From: Anaeramoeba flamelloides | Taxonomy: Eukaryota > Metamonada > Anaeramoebidae | DNA length: 64,000 nucleotides | Assembly: GCA_027625915.1 (NCBI GenBank) | Contig: JANTQA010000070.1 | Span: 873,001 to 937,000, forward strand | Reading direction: 5' to 3' | Shown here: positions 14,601 through 24,986 of the stretch, in pieces | How the letters are laid out: every line of letters begins with the position of its first letter | Numbering within the stretch: position 1 is the first letter of the stretch | Notes under the pieces: generated by a model | Databases searched by the model: none | What the model was told of the DNA's origin: nothing | The model's input: only the letters and a program-made list of their open reading frames with translations | Translations under genes and position numbers: made by a program

Positions 14601-15543
14601 CATCAAGCACATCTTTGTGGAAACTTTACTTCGGCAAAATAATAAATTAATAATTTTAGATGATCAAAGAAATTTACAATTTCTCAACACCCCCATCGTG
14701 AAATCAAAAGAAATGTTCAAAGAAATTACCTTAAACAATACGGAAGAGATGATTGTTAATAATAAAATCGGGATACCCTTTGCCCAAAAGATTTCGAGAT
14801 ATTGCAATTGCTTTGCCTATATCGAGGCCATTAATAAATTGGTTAGCTGCGGGTATTGGGATTCCTCTTTCAGATTAAATAATCCAGAAACGACCGAACT
14901 GGTTCAAAAAATTACAAAGCACAATGATGTTGTTACGTGTTTATCGGTGGATGCTTCAAACCAGAGTATGGTTACTGGCTCAAAGGATACCAATGTTATT
15001 GTCTGGAAAATTTGCAAGAAAAAGAAAAATAAAAAAAGGGATAGCTTAATTACTTATTCCCAGACTTTGGATGGGCACGAAGACGAATTAACTTGCGTGG
15101 ACGTGAACCAAGACTTGGATCTCGTCGTTTCAGCTTCAAAGGATGGTTCCATAATTTGGCATTGCCTGCATTCCGGGCGATATCTCCAAAGTATAATCAA
15201 TAATGAAAAGTTTAAATTATTAAAGATTTTGCCAAATGGTTATTTAATCGCTTGTTGCTCAAAAAAAAAATTATTATTGTTTTCAATAAATGGCGATTTG
15301 TTAAAGGAAATTAAAACTACAAATAAAATTTTGGTCTGGGCGATTGATCCTTTTAATAAATATTTAATTACAGGCAACGAAATTGGATACCTTCAAATAC
15401 GAGATATCTATTCTCTACAGATCAAAAAGGAAAAGTTTTTTAAATATAAAATAAATTCCATGACTTGGTCCAACTCTAAAAATTTTTTAATATTAGGGTT
15501 TGAAAATGGAGAAATCATTTATGATAATTTTTTTCAAATTTAA
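2461..15543 (+). CDS. Neurobeachin/LRBA-type BEACH and WD40 repeat protein
   Basis: BEACH proteins are giant scaffolds for membrane traffic, endosome/lysosome biology and receptor sorting. The model joins 2461-12019 to 14003-15543 (11,100 nt, 3,699 residues). The joined codon is Gly in LQGGKFDHADRTFSS, a BEACH core motif, so the splice is well supported. In order: helical N-terminus; concanavalin-like domain about 1325-1540 (GYSFYSWFQI); a neurobeachin DUF4704-like stretch with GGIKILFPL; PH-BEACH about 2920-3050; BEACH about 3068-3346 (ELIPEFFYLPEFF, LPPWA, WIDLIFGYKQKG, NFGQTPTQL); and C-terminal WD40 repeats (VVTCLSVD, GHEDELTCVDV). There is no FYVE domain, which argues against WDFY3. Long Asn, Lys/Glu and Asn/Asp runs separate the domains. 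The start at 2461 is provisional because the frame is open back to 2389. Family identity is firm; which paralogue is inferred from similarity to NBEA/LRBA. Confidence 0.93.
8608..8661 (+). repeat. (AAT)n microsatellite encoding an Asn run
   Basis: An almost pure AAT repeat encodes about 16 consecutive Asn residues. It lies inside a wider Asn/Lys/Asp/Glu-rich linker (about 8430-8755) of the BEACH gene. Long frames on the opposite strand here are by-products of the repeat. Confidence 0.9.
12865..13016 (+). repeat. Short dispersed repeat with direct-repeat flanks
   Basis: It aligns with 37046-37180 (same strand) and with 36704-36950 (opposite strand, duplicated in tandem). Near-identical flanks, AAAAAAAGACGCTAT before and AAAAAAAGACGTTAT after, look like a target-site duplication. 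That suggests a SINE-like insertion, but no Pol III promoter boxes were recognised. Confidence 0.5.
13107..13693 (-). mobile_element. TA-flanked MITE (AGSTATTTCC family) within the BEACH intron
   Basis: The left end is AGGTATTTCT next to AAAGTGGG; the right end is TTGGAAATAGCT. TA precedes the left end; AT follows the right end, so the duplication there is imperfect. The internal sequence aligns in reverse with 31175-31757 and 55735-56316. It adds about 590 bp to the intron. Confidence 0.75.
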
Positions 15544-16980
15544 TTTAATGTATTAAGAATTTTTTTTTAATTGTGAATTTTTTTTTATTGTGAATTTTTT
15601 TTATCTTTCTTTAATTATAATAAATGTATTAGTTTGTTTTTGTTATGTTTTGTTTTGTTTGTTTGTTTTGTACTCTATTGAAAAAATTAAGAATATAATT
15701 ATTACTCAAAATCTATAACATCTGATTAATCAAAATTTTGAAATTTATTATTCATGACAAAACTTTTTCATCAAAACTCTTAATGCTAGAAAATTTCATG
15801 TAATAAAGCAAAATTAACAAAAAATTGAAAAAAAAAAAATACCTAAATGTTTATATAATTATAGTTATCTGAACCCTTTTTCAAGATAAAGGGGTCTAAT
15901 TTTGATTGAAGAAATAGAGCATATTCAAGGGGGTTTAATTCATTATTCTTCTCAAACTAAAATTTCAATTCTTGTATCAAAATCATTTTTTCTCATTTTG
16001 TAAAATTTTTTTATTTTTTTTTCTATTTTTCGCTTTTTTGTTCTTTTCTTTTTTATTTTTTTTAAAAAAGTAAAATTGAAAAAAAAAATGTTTGAAACGC
16101 CAAATCAGCATTCAGAAAAGTGAGGCATTTGTATTTTCATATAAAATGAATATACTTACCTGTTGTAAAATTATATTATCAACAAATTTAATTTTCAAGA
16201 GAAATTGGGATTTTACACAATCTATTTCCAATGAATGTTGCCGAAAATTTTTGAAATGTCCTTTTTTTGAAATTTAAAAGTTTGTTCAGGTATTTCATTT
16301 ATGAATCTCAGTCCTGATCTGAAGTTTATTATTTCTCGGATTTCTAAACAATGTATGTTTGGTTGATTCTTAAAAAGAAAGTGAATTTTTCATTTTTGGC
16401 TTGACTCCTTTCAGTGGAATGGATTTTATTATCCTACTTATGGTGGGTGTTATCCTAAAGTGCCTAGCTTTTCCAAAATTAAAAAGAATTGAGAAAAAAG
16501 ATTATTTTAGTCTATTAATATAAATACTGGATCAACTAACATTATTTTTTGAAACTAAAAAGAATTGAGTAAAATCAGAAATTTCACTCATTTTTTAAAT
16601 TAAAAAAAACCTAAAATAAGAGTAGTAGCACATTATTAATCAGGGATTTTGAAATTATTATTTATTATTGGTTATTTTGATTTTAATTTTTTAACACTCT
16701 AATGAATTCTTAACGTAATTTCCATTACTCTGAAGTGTTTTCGAGTGTTTTTGGGTATCATATAGTGTAGATATTTTCCGTAATTTAAAAGAATAGTGAA
16801 AAATCTAAAATTTTTACTCAATTCTTTTAGATTCTAGAAAAGAAAAAAGTATTTTTTTACAATTTTTGAAATTGAAAAAAAATCTTATTGCAATTTTTTT
16901 GGGTTTTCTGTTTTATTCTATAAATAAATCGATTACTGAAATCAAAAAAAACTCAAGATTTGCTAACATTGTGTTTTTCC

Positions 16981-17032
16981 ATTTGAGAAATTAAAATAAC
17001 TTTTAAGAATTTTTCATTTAATTTCTCAAATT
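16981..17032. repeat. Hairpin repeat (TTTGAGAAAT type)
   Basis: The arms ATTTGAGAAATTAAAAT and ATTTAATTTCTCAAATT are nearly perfect complements around an 18-base loop. The same arm sequence recurs as a hairpin at 23331-23401 and, more decayed, at about 21715-21780. Confidence 0.55.
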
Positions 17033-17282
17033 AAAAAAGAAAGCTAACTCTCATATTCCAGAGTTAATATCAATTCAATAAAAAATAATATTTCACAACA
17101 TTCATTAAATTTTACAGAACCTAGCAAGAATTCCAACGTTGATTGTTTTTCAAATTATTAGGATATTGTTTTTTTATCTTTATTTTTAAATTATCTCTTT
17201 TTAAAGACTTTTTTAAACTGTAAGTTGTTATTAATAAAAAGATGATCCAAAAGAAAAAAATACCTACAAGATCTCAATTTGA

Positions 17283-17310
17283 GTTGTTGTTGTTGTTGTT
17301 GTTGTTGTTG
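17283..17310 (+). repeat. (GTT)n microsatellite
   Basis: About nine pure GTT units lie in intergenic DNA. Confidence 0.9.
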
Positions 17311-17983
17311 GAAATTTTAACCGTAATGTGCAAGAAATAAAACTAAAGAGATGTACCTTCAACTTCAGTAGACTTATTCAAATCATAAAAAAATAGCGTC
17401 AAATACAATTAAAGATAAAGAAAAAAAATATATTCGCAAAATAATGAATTTTTTTATAAATATTCAATCAAGATTTATCACATTTAAAATTACCTTTTGT
17501 ATAAATTTCATGGTCTTTATCTCATAATTTTATTTTGTTCTTTGTTTTTTTAAATTTATCTGAGAAATTCATTATCCTTTTTGAATAAAAAAAATGAAAT
17601 TTCCATTTTTCAAATTACAAAATTGTGATTTATAAGATCATCAGGTTTAAAAAAATATTTTTTTTTATACTTTACAAATATCAATTTGTGTTAAAATGTG
17701 GATTAAATGATTATTTTTGTTTGAATATATATAATTCAAAATTAGTACTTTCATGTGGAAATGGTTTTGATAATTGATAACTATTAATTGTGTGTTTTTA
17801 TTTTAATTCTTGTTCTAAAGTATTTCTTCGATAAATTTCAATAGAAATGATAGATATATATATTATTATTATTAAAACTATAATTTGCTTAATATAAACC
17901 TTAATTACATTATTACGTATCATTAATCATGAACCAAATAATAATAATGATTTTTACAAACAAAATGAAAGAAAAAAAAAAGT

Positions 17984-18583
17984 AGGAAATTTCCAAAAAA
18001 TTGGATTATATTTTTTTTTACTTTTCATAAAAAATCCTTTTTTTTTGTAGAGAATTCATAAACTTTTAATATCCAATTAAAAGAAACATTAAGACTGGTT
18101 GAATCGGTATTTTTGCTATATATTTCCTTGTGTATCCATACGAAAAAATCTAAAAAATAAAAAAAAAATCGTAACACTTTTTTTTTGGATAAAAAACAAT
18201 GCGCCACCCAATTTCAATAAAAAACTAGAAATCTGAAAAGTACAATAACGCAAATGATTTTTTACCATACAATAAAATACAGTTAAAAGTTTTCTCTTTG
18301 ATTGGAAATTTTGTCAAGATTAAACCTATTCTGAAAACGATTTTTTCGAACAAAAAGAAAAAAATAATCTCCATTTTTCACACATGAAAAATTTCATAAA
18401 ATATCAAGATTAGAAATTTTTATATCTTTTATTTATGTAATGCCATACTAACAAATAAATTGAAATAGTATTAAGAATCAATAAATGATTGTTAAAAATT
18501 TTGTATCTTTAAAAAGTTTCAGGGGGGTTGAGTTTCAGAAAGATATTTTAAAATAAATTTACCCCACTTTTCTGAAAATAGCT
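17984..18583 (-). mobile_element. TA-flanked MITE (AGSTATTTCC family)
   Basis: The right end reads CCCACTTTTCTGAAAATAGCT followed by TA, a typical terminus for the family in reverse orientation. The left terminus is degenerate (AGGAAATTTCCAAAAAA), so the start is approximate. The interior aligns with 13107-13693. Confidence 0.65.
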
Positions 18584-18791
18584 TACTTATAAAAATATAA
18601 ATAATCGGTTCAATGGGCCAGTATCCTCAAGCTTGTTACCAAGAAATAATAAACCAGAAAAAATTTAACAAAACTAACACTCAGAAATAAATTTTGAACG
18701 TCATGGTGGGGGTATATCAAAACAAAAAAAAAAGTCTTTTTTTTTTTTGCTTTTCAAGTGATTGATTTTTTTTATTTATTTATTAATCCAA

Positions 18792-20012
18792 TTAAACTTC
18801 AAAATTTGTTGTGAATCTTCGAGAGCTTTTCGTTCTTCCTTGGAATTGTTTGTGTCCAACGTAAGTTATTTTTGTTTTGCCAAAAAGATTCTCAACATTG
18901 ATTTCTTGCTTCCATTTTTTGCCAATGTTTTCTTGAGTTTTTTGTTGATCTGACGTTTTTGTCCATAATGAAATACGATCCACACCTCTTCTTTTACTTA
19001 ATACCGCACCGCAAATTTCACTAGATGGCTGATAGTGTTCTCCGATCATAGAAAGCATCTTGGTGTTTGTTTGAACAAAAAGATAATAAGAAAGAAAAAA
19101 TCAGATTCATACCAAAAAGAAAAGATAAAAGATCAATTAAAATTATGAAGAAACAATTGTGATTTGCTTTTTTCCAAAGAAGACGGAAGTAAAGAACGGA
19201 TGATTCTTACTGTGTCTAGCCATATTGGTTCTAATTTTTCACCTGATTGTGTCAATTTCAAACTCCACCTTCCACCTTTTTGGTTATGTTCATCTTCCCA
19301 CTCAGGTTTGATTCCATATTTGAACAATCGGAAATTTGCTCCTGTTTTTAATTCTACGACAGTACAAAGATTGTTGTACAAGGCCCAAAAGTCCTCAAGC
19401 TAAGCAATATATAACCCAATGTTCCAAAAAAAATAAGGTCATGAATTGGGAAAAGAAAAAGACAATAAATTGGAATAAGAATAGCAAGAGAAAAGATCAA
19501 AATTTTTAGCTGAAGATCAAATTAACATAAAAAAAAAATGATATTTCAAAATGACCCATAATTTTTTTTTTTAGGGAATAAAATTTTACAGTCTCAAAGT
19601 CGAAGATACGAGTAAGATCTTCCCCCCATTTTTTGGAACTTGTAAAGCCGTCAACCCACATTGTCCATTTGTTATGAAGATAATGTTTATCACTTTGTTT
19701 GTTGGTATTAAACGTTTTCTTTGGGAGTTCAATAGCTTGGTTCTCCCTTACCTTTTCCTTTTTGCTTTCCTTTCCCTTTTCATTTCCTTTTTCCCTTCCC
19801 ATTTCCTCTTTGTTTTGGATTTTTTTGTTTTGGATTTTTTTGTTTGCAGAGACTTTTGTTCCAGAAGAACTTTCGGTTTGCAAATTATTATTTTTTTTGG
19901 TGGTTGTTTTGTTTGTAGTCTCTTTTGTTTTTGTCTTTGATTTTTTTTTTGTTTTGGTTTTTGTTTTTGTTTGTGTTTGTGTTTGTGTTGAGCTTGAATT
20001 TGCTGTACTCAT
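18792..20012 (-). CDS. eIF4E: Eukaryotic translation initiation factor eIF4E
   Basis: eIF4E binds the 5' cap of mRNA and, with eIF4G, brings it to the ribosome. Three exons on the minus strand (20012-19590, 19399-19211, 19058-18792) give 292 residues. The introns are 190 and 152 bp, GTAAAA...TTAG and GTAAGA...CAAG, both in phase 0. The core starts near residue 110: KWTMW, then KKW (residue 129, the position of cap-stacking human Trp56), DFWALYNNL, EWEDEHN (position of Trp102-Glu103), GGRW, and RISLWT near the C-terminus. The first ~109 residues are a Lys/Thr/Gln-rich tail, much longer than usual. The start chosen is the ATG at 20012; the same frame is open further upstream through a GTG at 20033, so a longer N-terminus cannot be excluded. 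Identity is firm; the tail's function is unknown. Confidence 0.95.
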
Positions 20013-20033
20013 TTTGGTGATCAATTTTGACAC

Positions 20034-21640
20034 AATGGTTATATCAGAAAGCCTGGAAAATTGATTTTATTAACGAATCTTTTTTTTTTTGAAAAGATGT
20101 TGTGTGGTGGTTGAGTAAAGAAATTGTTGAAAATTAAATTATTTTGGAAAACTAAATTTATGTTAAAGTAAACTAAAAAAAAAAGATGAAAGAAAAAAGA
20201 TAAAAATGAGTTTTGTGTTTTTATGAGTGTAAACTCTAAAACACAGTTCTTTTAAGTAATAAGTTAAATGTCAATTTTTTCAAAAAATTATTTTTCGATT
20301 TGCCTCTTAAAATAAATTTGTACATAAAAATTATGTTGGTTTTTGTTATATTTAAACCACTACCCTAAAATATACTTACTTGAGAACTATTTTAATCTCT
20401 CTTATCGAAAAAATTGTTTCATATGTTTTCGAAAAACGTCTTTTTTATTATTTGTTCTGAGTTCCATGAATTTTTAAATAATTCAAAATTGTTAGTTTTT
20501 ACACCAAGACTAAAAATAGATGAAACACTTTCTTAATTAATTCATCCAAAGTACTATTTTCTTTAATACATTTGTTAATTTTTTTTTTTTTTTTAAAGTC
20601 AAATATAATATGTACATTCTTTTCTCACTGATTGCTTTAAAATAGACACACAATTCCTTTTATCAACTTTACGAAATTAAATTCACTTTTCTTCTACAAT
20701 TCTTCACTTGTCAAATGGGAAAAAAAATTTTGGCTTTGATTTGATTTTCTTTTCTCTGTCTCTTATTTATAGTAGCTTTATCAAATTAAAACCTACTTTT
20801 GTGAATGCTCTATTGAGTGAGGAAAAATAGGGAATATAAAGTTAAAATATTTTCTATTTTTTCAGCAAAAACTAATATTTAATTTTTTTTTTTTTCCAAA
20901 GGTAATAGAGCACTTATTTACACAAAGATACAAATAAAAATATAAACTAATGATTTTTCAACTTTCGAGAAACAAGTTATCATTTTTTTTATAGAATTGA
21001 TTACTTACCGATTAATTGTAAGTTGAAAGATATGATACTTTTTATTTGGTTTTTTGATCCAAGAAAGAAAAAAAAATATTTTCAAAACATTTTTATAATT
21101 CTGAAATCTTTATTTTTATTAATTTGTGAGAGTCTGTATGGTCAAATATCTTGAAAATCAAAAAGTATTTTAAAAAAACAATAAAAATCAACCAAAATTT
21201 CAAAATTTTGATTAGTAATAATTTTCTGTGTATTAGATCGAAAAAATAGTAACTTTGAGAGATCAATTTATGAGATTCATAATGAAAATAATATGATATA
21301 TATATAAACCAAATTTCAAAATTAGGGGCAAATATTTTATTATTATTATTTTTTTTTTCTTTTATCATTTGTCGAACAAAAATTAAAATGATTACACTGT
21401 AAATTATTTATTAATCTCTATTAGTTATTATCTCTAAACACTTTAGTAAAATACATTATAATTAAAAAAAAAAAAACAATTAAACAAATTTTTTCTAATG
21501 AAAAATCTACCCTTATTTTTGAAATTTGGTTTATATATATATATATATATATGCCCAAATAATGAAAAAAAAATCTATACCAATGTACCAATAAAGACTT
21601 ATTGAAATCATAGATTTGGAAATATAGTAAGTGTTTCTTA
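20034..21640. other. Gene-free stretch upstream of eIF4E
   Basis: Only A+T-rich sequence with T and A runs is visible, together with the eIF4E promoter region that must lie near 20034-20300. A (TA)n tract sits near 21533-21553. No coding exon or RNA gene was recognised. Confidence 0.5.
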
Positions 21641-21839
21641 AAATTTAACTTTAATAGAAGAAAATGAACTATTTTTCTCCATTCTTCTGAATTTTGTAAA
21701 ATCACTGGTATGTTTTTTTTTAATATAGGAAATTACAAGAAATTTCTTAAATTTTGTTTTTATTTCTCAAATTAAAAAAAAAAACTTGACACTTGATAAC
21801 ACTTAATGGTTCTTGATGGAAGGCACTTAAAATTATTTT

Positions 21840-22740
21840 ATAATCATTAAATATCAAAACTATGAATTTAAAACTGAAAGATCTTTATGCGGTCCACAAA
21901 ACACAAGAATTTCTAAAATTCAGAACATTTTCTAACAGCTTAAATATAAACACCAATTCAAAATTTTTAACAGACCAAAATTCCATTTTTGAAAAAAAAA
22001 ATATTAATTAACCAATTCTAGAAGAAATACCAAATTAGAACCATTCATTAATTGAAGTATTACCAATTGTTATAAAATTGTAATTCTATCAAAACAAAAA
22101 ATAAATAATGATCAATACAAATGAATCATCAGTGTGTAAAAATTTTTGGAAGAACAAAACAGAAAAAAAGATATAGTTAAATTTGTTTAAATTTTATTAG
22201 GAATATTGATCCATCAACTGGTTAGATACCACCAACTAATTTTATTTGGGTTCTTCTATTTTTAACAACTCAACTTTAACCTAATATCAATTGTTTTAAA
22301 AAAATTGATCGAAAATAACAAGTTATGTAATTCAAAAAATGAAATGAAATCAAAAAACTAAAAGATGAAAAATTATTTTCGTATTTTACAAAAATCAAAA
22401 TTATTTTCAATTTGAATGGAATTGTATTATTTTGTAACTGTATGGACAGTTTTAACTTTGTGAAAAATTTTGAATTTTCGTTTATATTACAATTTAATAA
22501 AAAAATAAAAATAAAAACGTATATTGGCCTATATATTAAAAATATGAAAAGAAGGAAATAATAGAAAATATTGACCATTTTTTATGTGTAGTCATACCTA
22601 TGAAAATAATAGATTAATTTTTCAAAATAAATGATAAAATATTAACCTAAATGAATTAAGTTTAAAATCAAAATAGTTTGAAATTATTTTGATTAATTAA
22701 TAATCAAAAAATCGATGATTTTAAGCTTAATTTGGTTTAT
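21840..22740 (+). mobile_element. LINE 3' coding fragment, decayed
   Basis: One frame, broken by several stops, reads FEWNCIIL, then KYEKKEIIENIDHFLC, then a C-x-YENNRLIF-like segment. This matches the region before and within the zinc-binding C-terminal domain of non-LTR reverse-transcriptase proteins. It aligns with about 43780-44940 upstream and with 23590-23870 downstream. No catalytic reverse-transcriptase motif was found. Confidence 0.5.
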
Positions 22741-23330
22741 CTATGTTTATTTTTGTTGAGGAACTAGGATGTATTTATACTTTTCCAAAAATTCAAAAAA
22801 AAAGTAATCTTTTTATATTTTATCTATCTGAATCCTTAAATTTTACCAATTTTAAACAAATTAATCTCTTTCATCCAAAACCAAAATTACTTTAATCCAA
22901 ATTAAACCAATTTATTGTTATATTGTAAAACTCTCCACCTTTGACAAAAAAAATAATTTTATCAGTTTCTTGAGTAAAAATAACTTGTTGAAAAATTAAA
23001 AAAAAAAAAATGAAAAAAAAAATTTTGAGATCCCAAAAACAAGCTAAATAATTCCACTTCTGGAACTAATTAGTTGTTTTCAAAATTATAATGGCAACAC
23101 TTTAAATTGGAAATTGAATCTTTTTCTGTGTTTTTTTGGAGAAATTTATCATTTATTCAAATGATGATTGGTATGAATTTTGGTTTCAGTTCTAATTAAA
23201 AAAACATTTTTTTAACAAAAAAAAAATAAAATCAATTGGAATTCAAAAAAATTAATTGAATTGGAAGAAGAAAATTATAAAGATACATATAATGGATTAT
23301 TGAATTCCAAGAACTGGAAATGTCTTTTGG

Positions 23331-23401
23331 TTTTTTTTTAATTTGAGAAATAAAAAGAAAATTTTTGAAATTTTCAGTTTATTTCTTGAATTAAAAAAAA
23401 A
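23331..23401. repeat. Hairpin repeat, first of an adjacent pair
   Basis: The arms TTTTTAATTTGAGAAATAAA and TTTATTTCTTGAATTAAAAA pair around a loop of about 25 bases. It is followed immediately by a second unrelated hairpin. Confidence 0.6.
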
Positions 23402-23408
23402 CACCATT

Positions 23409-23481
23409 GGCTTTTCCAGAATTTAAAAGAATTGAGAAAAATCTTTGATTTTTCTCCATTCTTTTGAATTATGTAAAAGCT
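23409..23481. repeat. Hairpin repeat, second of an adjacent pair
   Basis: Two 35-base arms (23409-23443 and 23447-23481) are near-perfect complements with a 3-base loop; the tip reads GAGAAAAATC-TTT-GATTTTTCTC. Related arm sequences occur at 16465-16500, 16790-16850 and 21655-21700. Confidence 0.6.
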
Positions 23482-23589
23482 AGGCACTTGAAGACACTCC
23501 ACTAAAATATTTCAAAATATTAAAATATCAAAACTCTTTATTTAAAACTCAAAAATATCTAAGTTATCCATCAAGCTCAACAATCCTGA

Positions 23590-23955
23590 AATTCAGAACA
23601 TTTGCTAAATGTGTAAACAGATATTATTTAATAATAATAGATAAAACCCCAAATAAATTGTGTCCTTTATGTTTAAAATATAAAAATAAAGAAATAATAG
23701 AACATATTAATCAGTTTTTATGGGTATGTCCCTCTTATGAAAAAAATAGATTAATTTTTTTTTAAATAAATTAAAAGAAATAAATCTTAATAAATTGAGT
23801 TTAAACTATGATACAGTTTGAAATTATTTTCATTAATTGATAATCGTAAAATCTATTATTTTAATCTTAAATTTCTGCAAGAAAATTTAAGTCTAAGGGC
23901 AACTAGAAAGTAATTTGCACGTCGTCAACAATAAAAAAAAAAAAAAACAATTTTT
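23590..23955 (+). mobile_element. LINE 3' end with CPLC zinc-knuckle remnant and poly-A
   Basis: One frame reads DKTPNKLCPLCLKYKNKE, then IIEHINQFLWVCPSYEKNR. This is the Cys-x2-Cys...His...Cys-Pro pattern typical of the C-terminus of non-LTR reverse transcriptases. After further decayed coding sequence the copy ends with AAGGGCAACTAGA and an A-run. The last 200 bases recur at 56440-56655 with the same A-tailed end, which marks the element's 3' terminus. Several stops show it is dead. Confidence 0.65.
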
Positions 23956-24259
23956 TTTTCCGTTATCAAAAAATTATTTCTTATAATAATGCCTTAACCT
24001 TTAAGAATTTTTTCTATTTTATAAAATTTATTTTTGAGTAAAAGATCCTTATATGGCAGGGATGTGAAGCCTTTAGGAATATGTTTTCGATTGGGATAGT
24101 GTTAAATATTATTTCATAATTAGCTTCTCAGAAAGAATTTTCATCTTGAAATAATTGTGACATAAAAAATACGCTATTTCATAGCTAGAATCAGGACAAA
24201 AAAAAAATATTTTCAAATTAATTTTTTTGAAGAGAAAATATTTAAAAAAAATAACTTTA

Positions 24260-24428
24260 GGGACAAGTCTCTATTAAATTTTTTTACCTAAATTTAATAG
24301 AGACTGGGAAAATTTTTTGACAATTACTTCAATTTGTAATTCCGTATTTATTTTCATATTAAACATATTTCAGGATAAGGAATACTTATTTAAAAATTGG
24401 TCAAAAAAAAATAATAGAGACTAGTCCC
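24260..24428 (-). mobile_element. Short TTAA-type MITE, reverse copy
   Basis: Its right end reads TAATAGAGACTAGTCCC followed by TTAA (24429-24432); its left end reads GGGACAAGTCTCTATTA preceded by TTTA. It is the reverse complement of the 1155-1324 copy. It shares its right-hand TTAA with the left end of a different element at 24433. Confidence 0.8.
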
Positions 24429-24432
24429 TTAA

Positions 24433-24986
24433 GGTTTACAATCCCTGAAACTGGAAAAAAGATTATCTTGCATTGGGTGTGGCAACTTGTTATTTTGGTT
24501 CTTAGCTGATCGATCTACAACTAAGTTTGGATCGTATAGGTGGTTGAAAAAGGCTATTTTTGTCATTTTATTTTTTTTTTTTTCCGAAATCCGAATTGAT
24601 GAGTCTAAGATTAATTGATTGGAAGATATTGAATTGAAAGTGTTAATTTTTGGGTTGTCAATTGAAATTATCATTTTCCTTTTACAGAATTAGGAGTAAA
24701 TAAAAAAACTTTTTTTTACAAGCATCAAATAATACAAAGAGTAAATAAAAATTTCAACATACAAAACAAAAAACTCAATTACTAATTAAATATCTTCCAA
24801 TTAATTAATCTTAGACTCATCAATTCGGATTTCGGAAAAAAAAAAAATAAAATGACAAAAATAGCCATTTTTAAACCACCTATACGATCCAAACTTAGTT
24901 GTGGATCGATCAGCTAAGAACCAAAATAACAAGTTGACACACCCAATACATGATAATCTTTTTTCCAGTTTCAGGGATTGTAAACC
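24433..24986. mobile_element. TTAA-flanked foldback element with ~200-bp arms
   Basis: The left arm (24433-about 24622) and right arm (about 24792-24986) are inverted near-copies. The ends read GGTTTACAATCCCTGAAAC and its complement, each flanked by TTAA (24429-24432 and 24987-24990). Read inward to outward, both arms give the same peptide: NHLYDPNLVVDRSAKNQNNK, then FSSFRDCKP and a stop made by the flanking TTAA. The arms differ at a few bases. The protein is not recognised; it may be a captured coding segment or the end of an old transposase. Confidence 0.75.

Larger units (their letters stand above)
15544..18791. other. Gene-free stretch between BEACH and eIF4E genes
   Basis: No supported coding exon is seen. 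The stretch holds a (GTT)9 run at 17283-17310, hairpin-forming repeats at 16460-16850 and 16981-17032, and a TA-flanked MITE at 17984-18583. Part of 18585-18791 is probably the 3' untranslated region of the eIF4E gene. Confidence 0.5.

Noticed and set aside
20010-20033. Start of eIF4E at 20033
   Set aside because: The codon there is GTG; the ATG at 20012 is a normal eukaryotic start in the same frame.
18762-20064. Plus-strand frames opposite eIF4E
   Set aside because: The minus-strand exons encode a complete eIF4E core with matching splice phases; the plus-strand frames are shadows.
24429-24674. 81-residue minus-strand frame as a free-standing gene
   Set aside because: It is one arm and the centre of a foldback transposon and uses the flanking TTAA as its stop; reported as part of that element instead.
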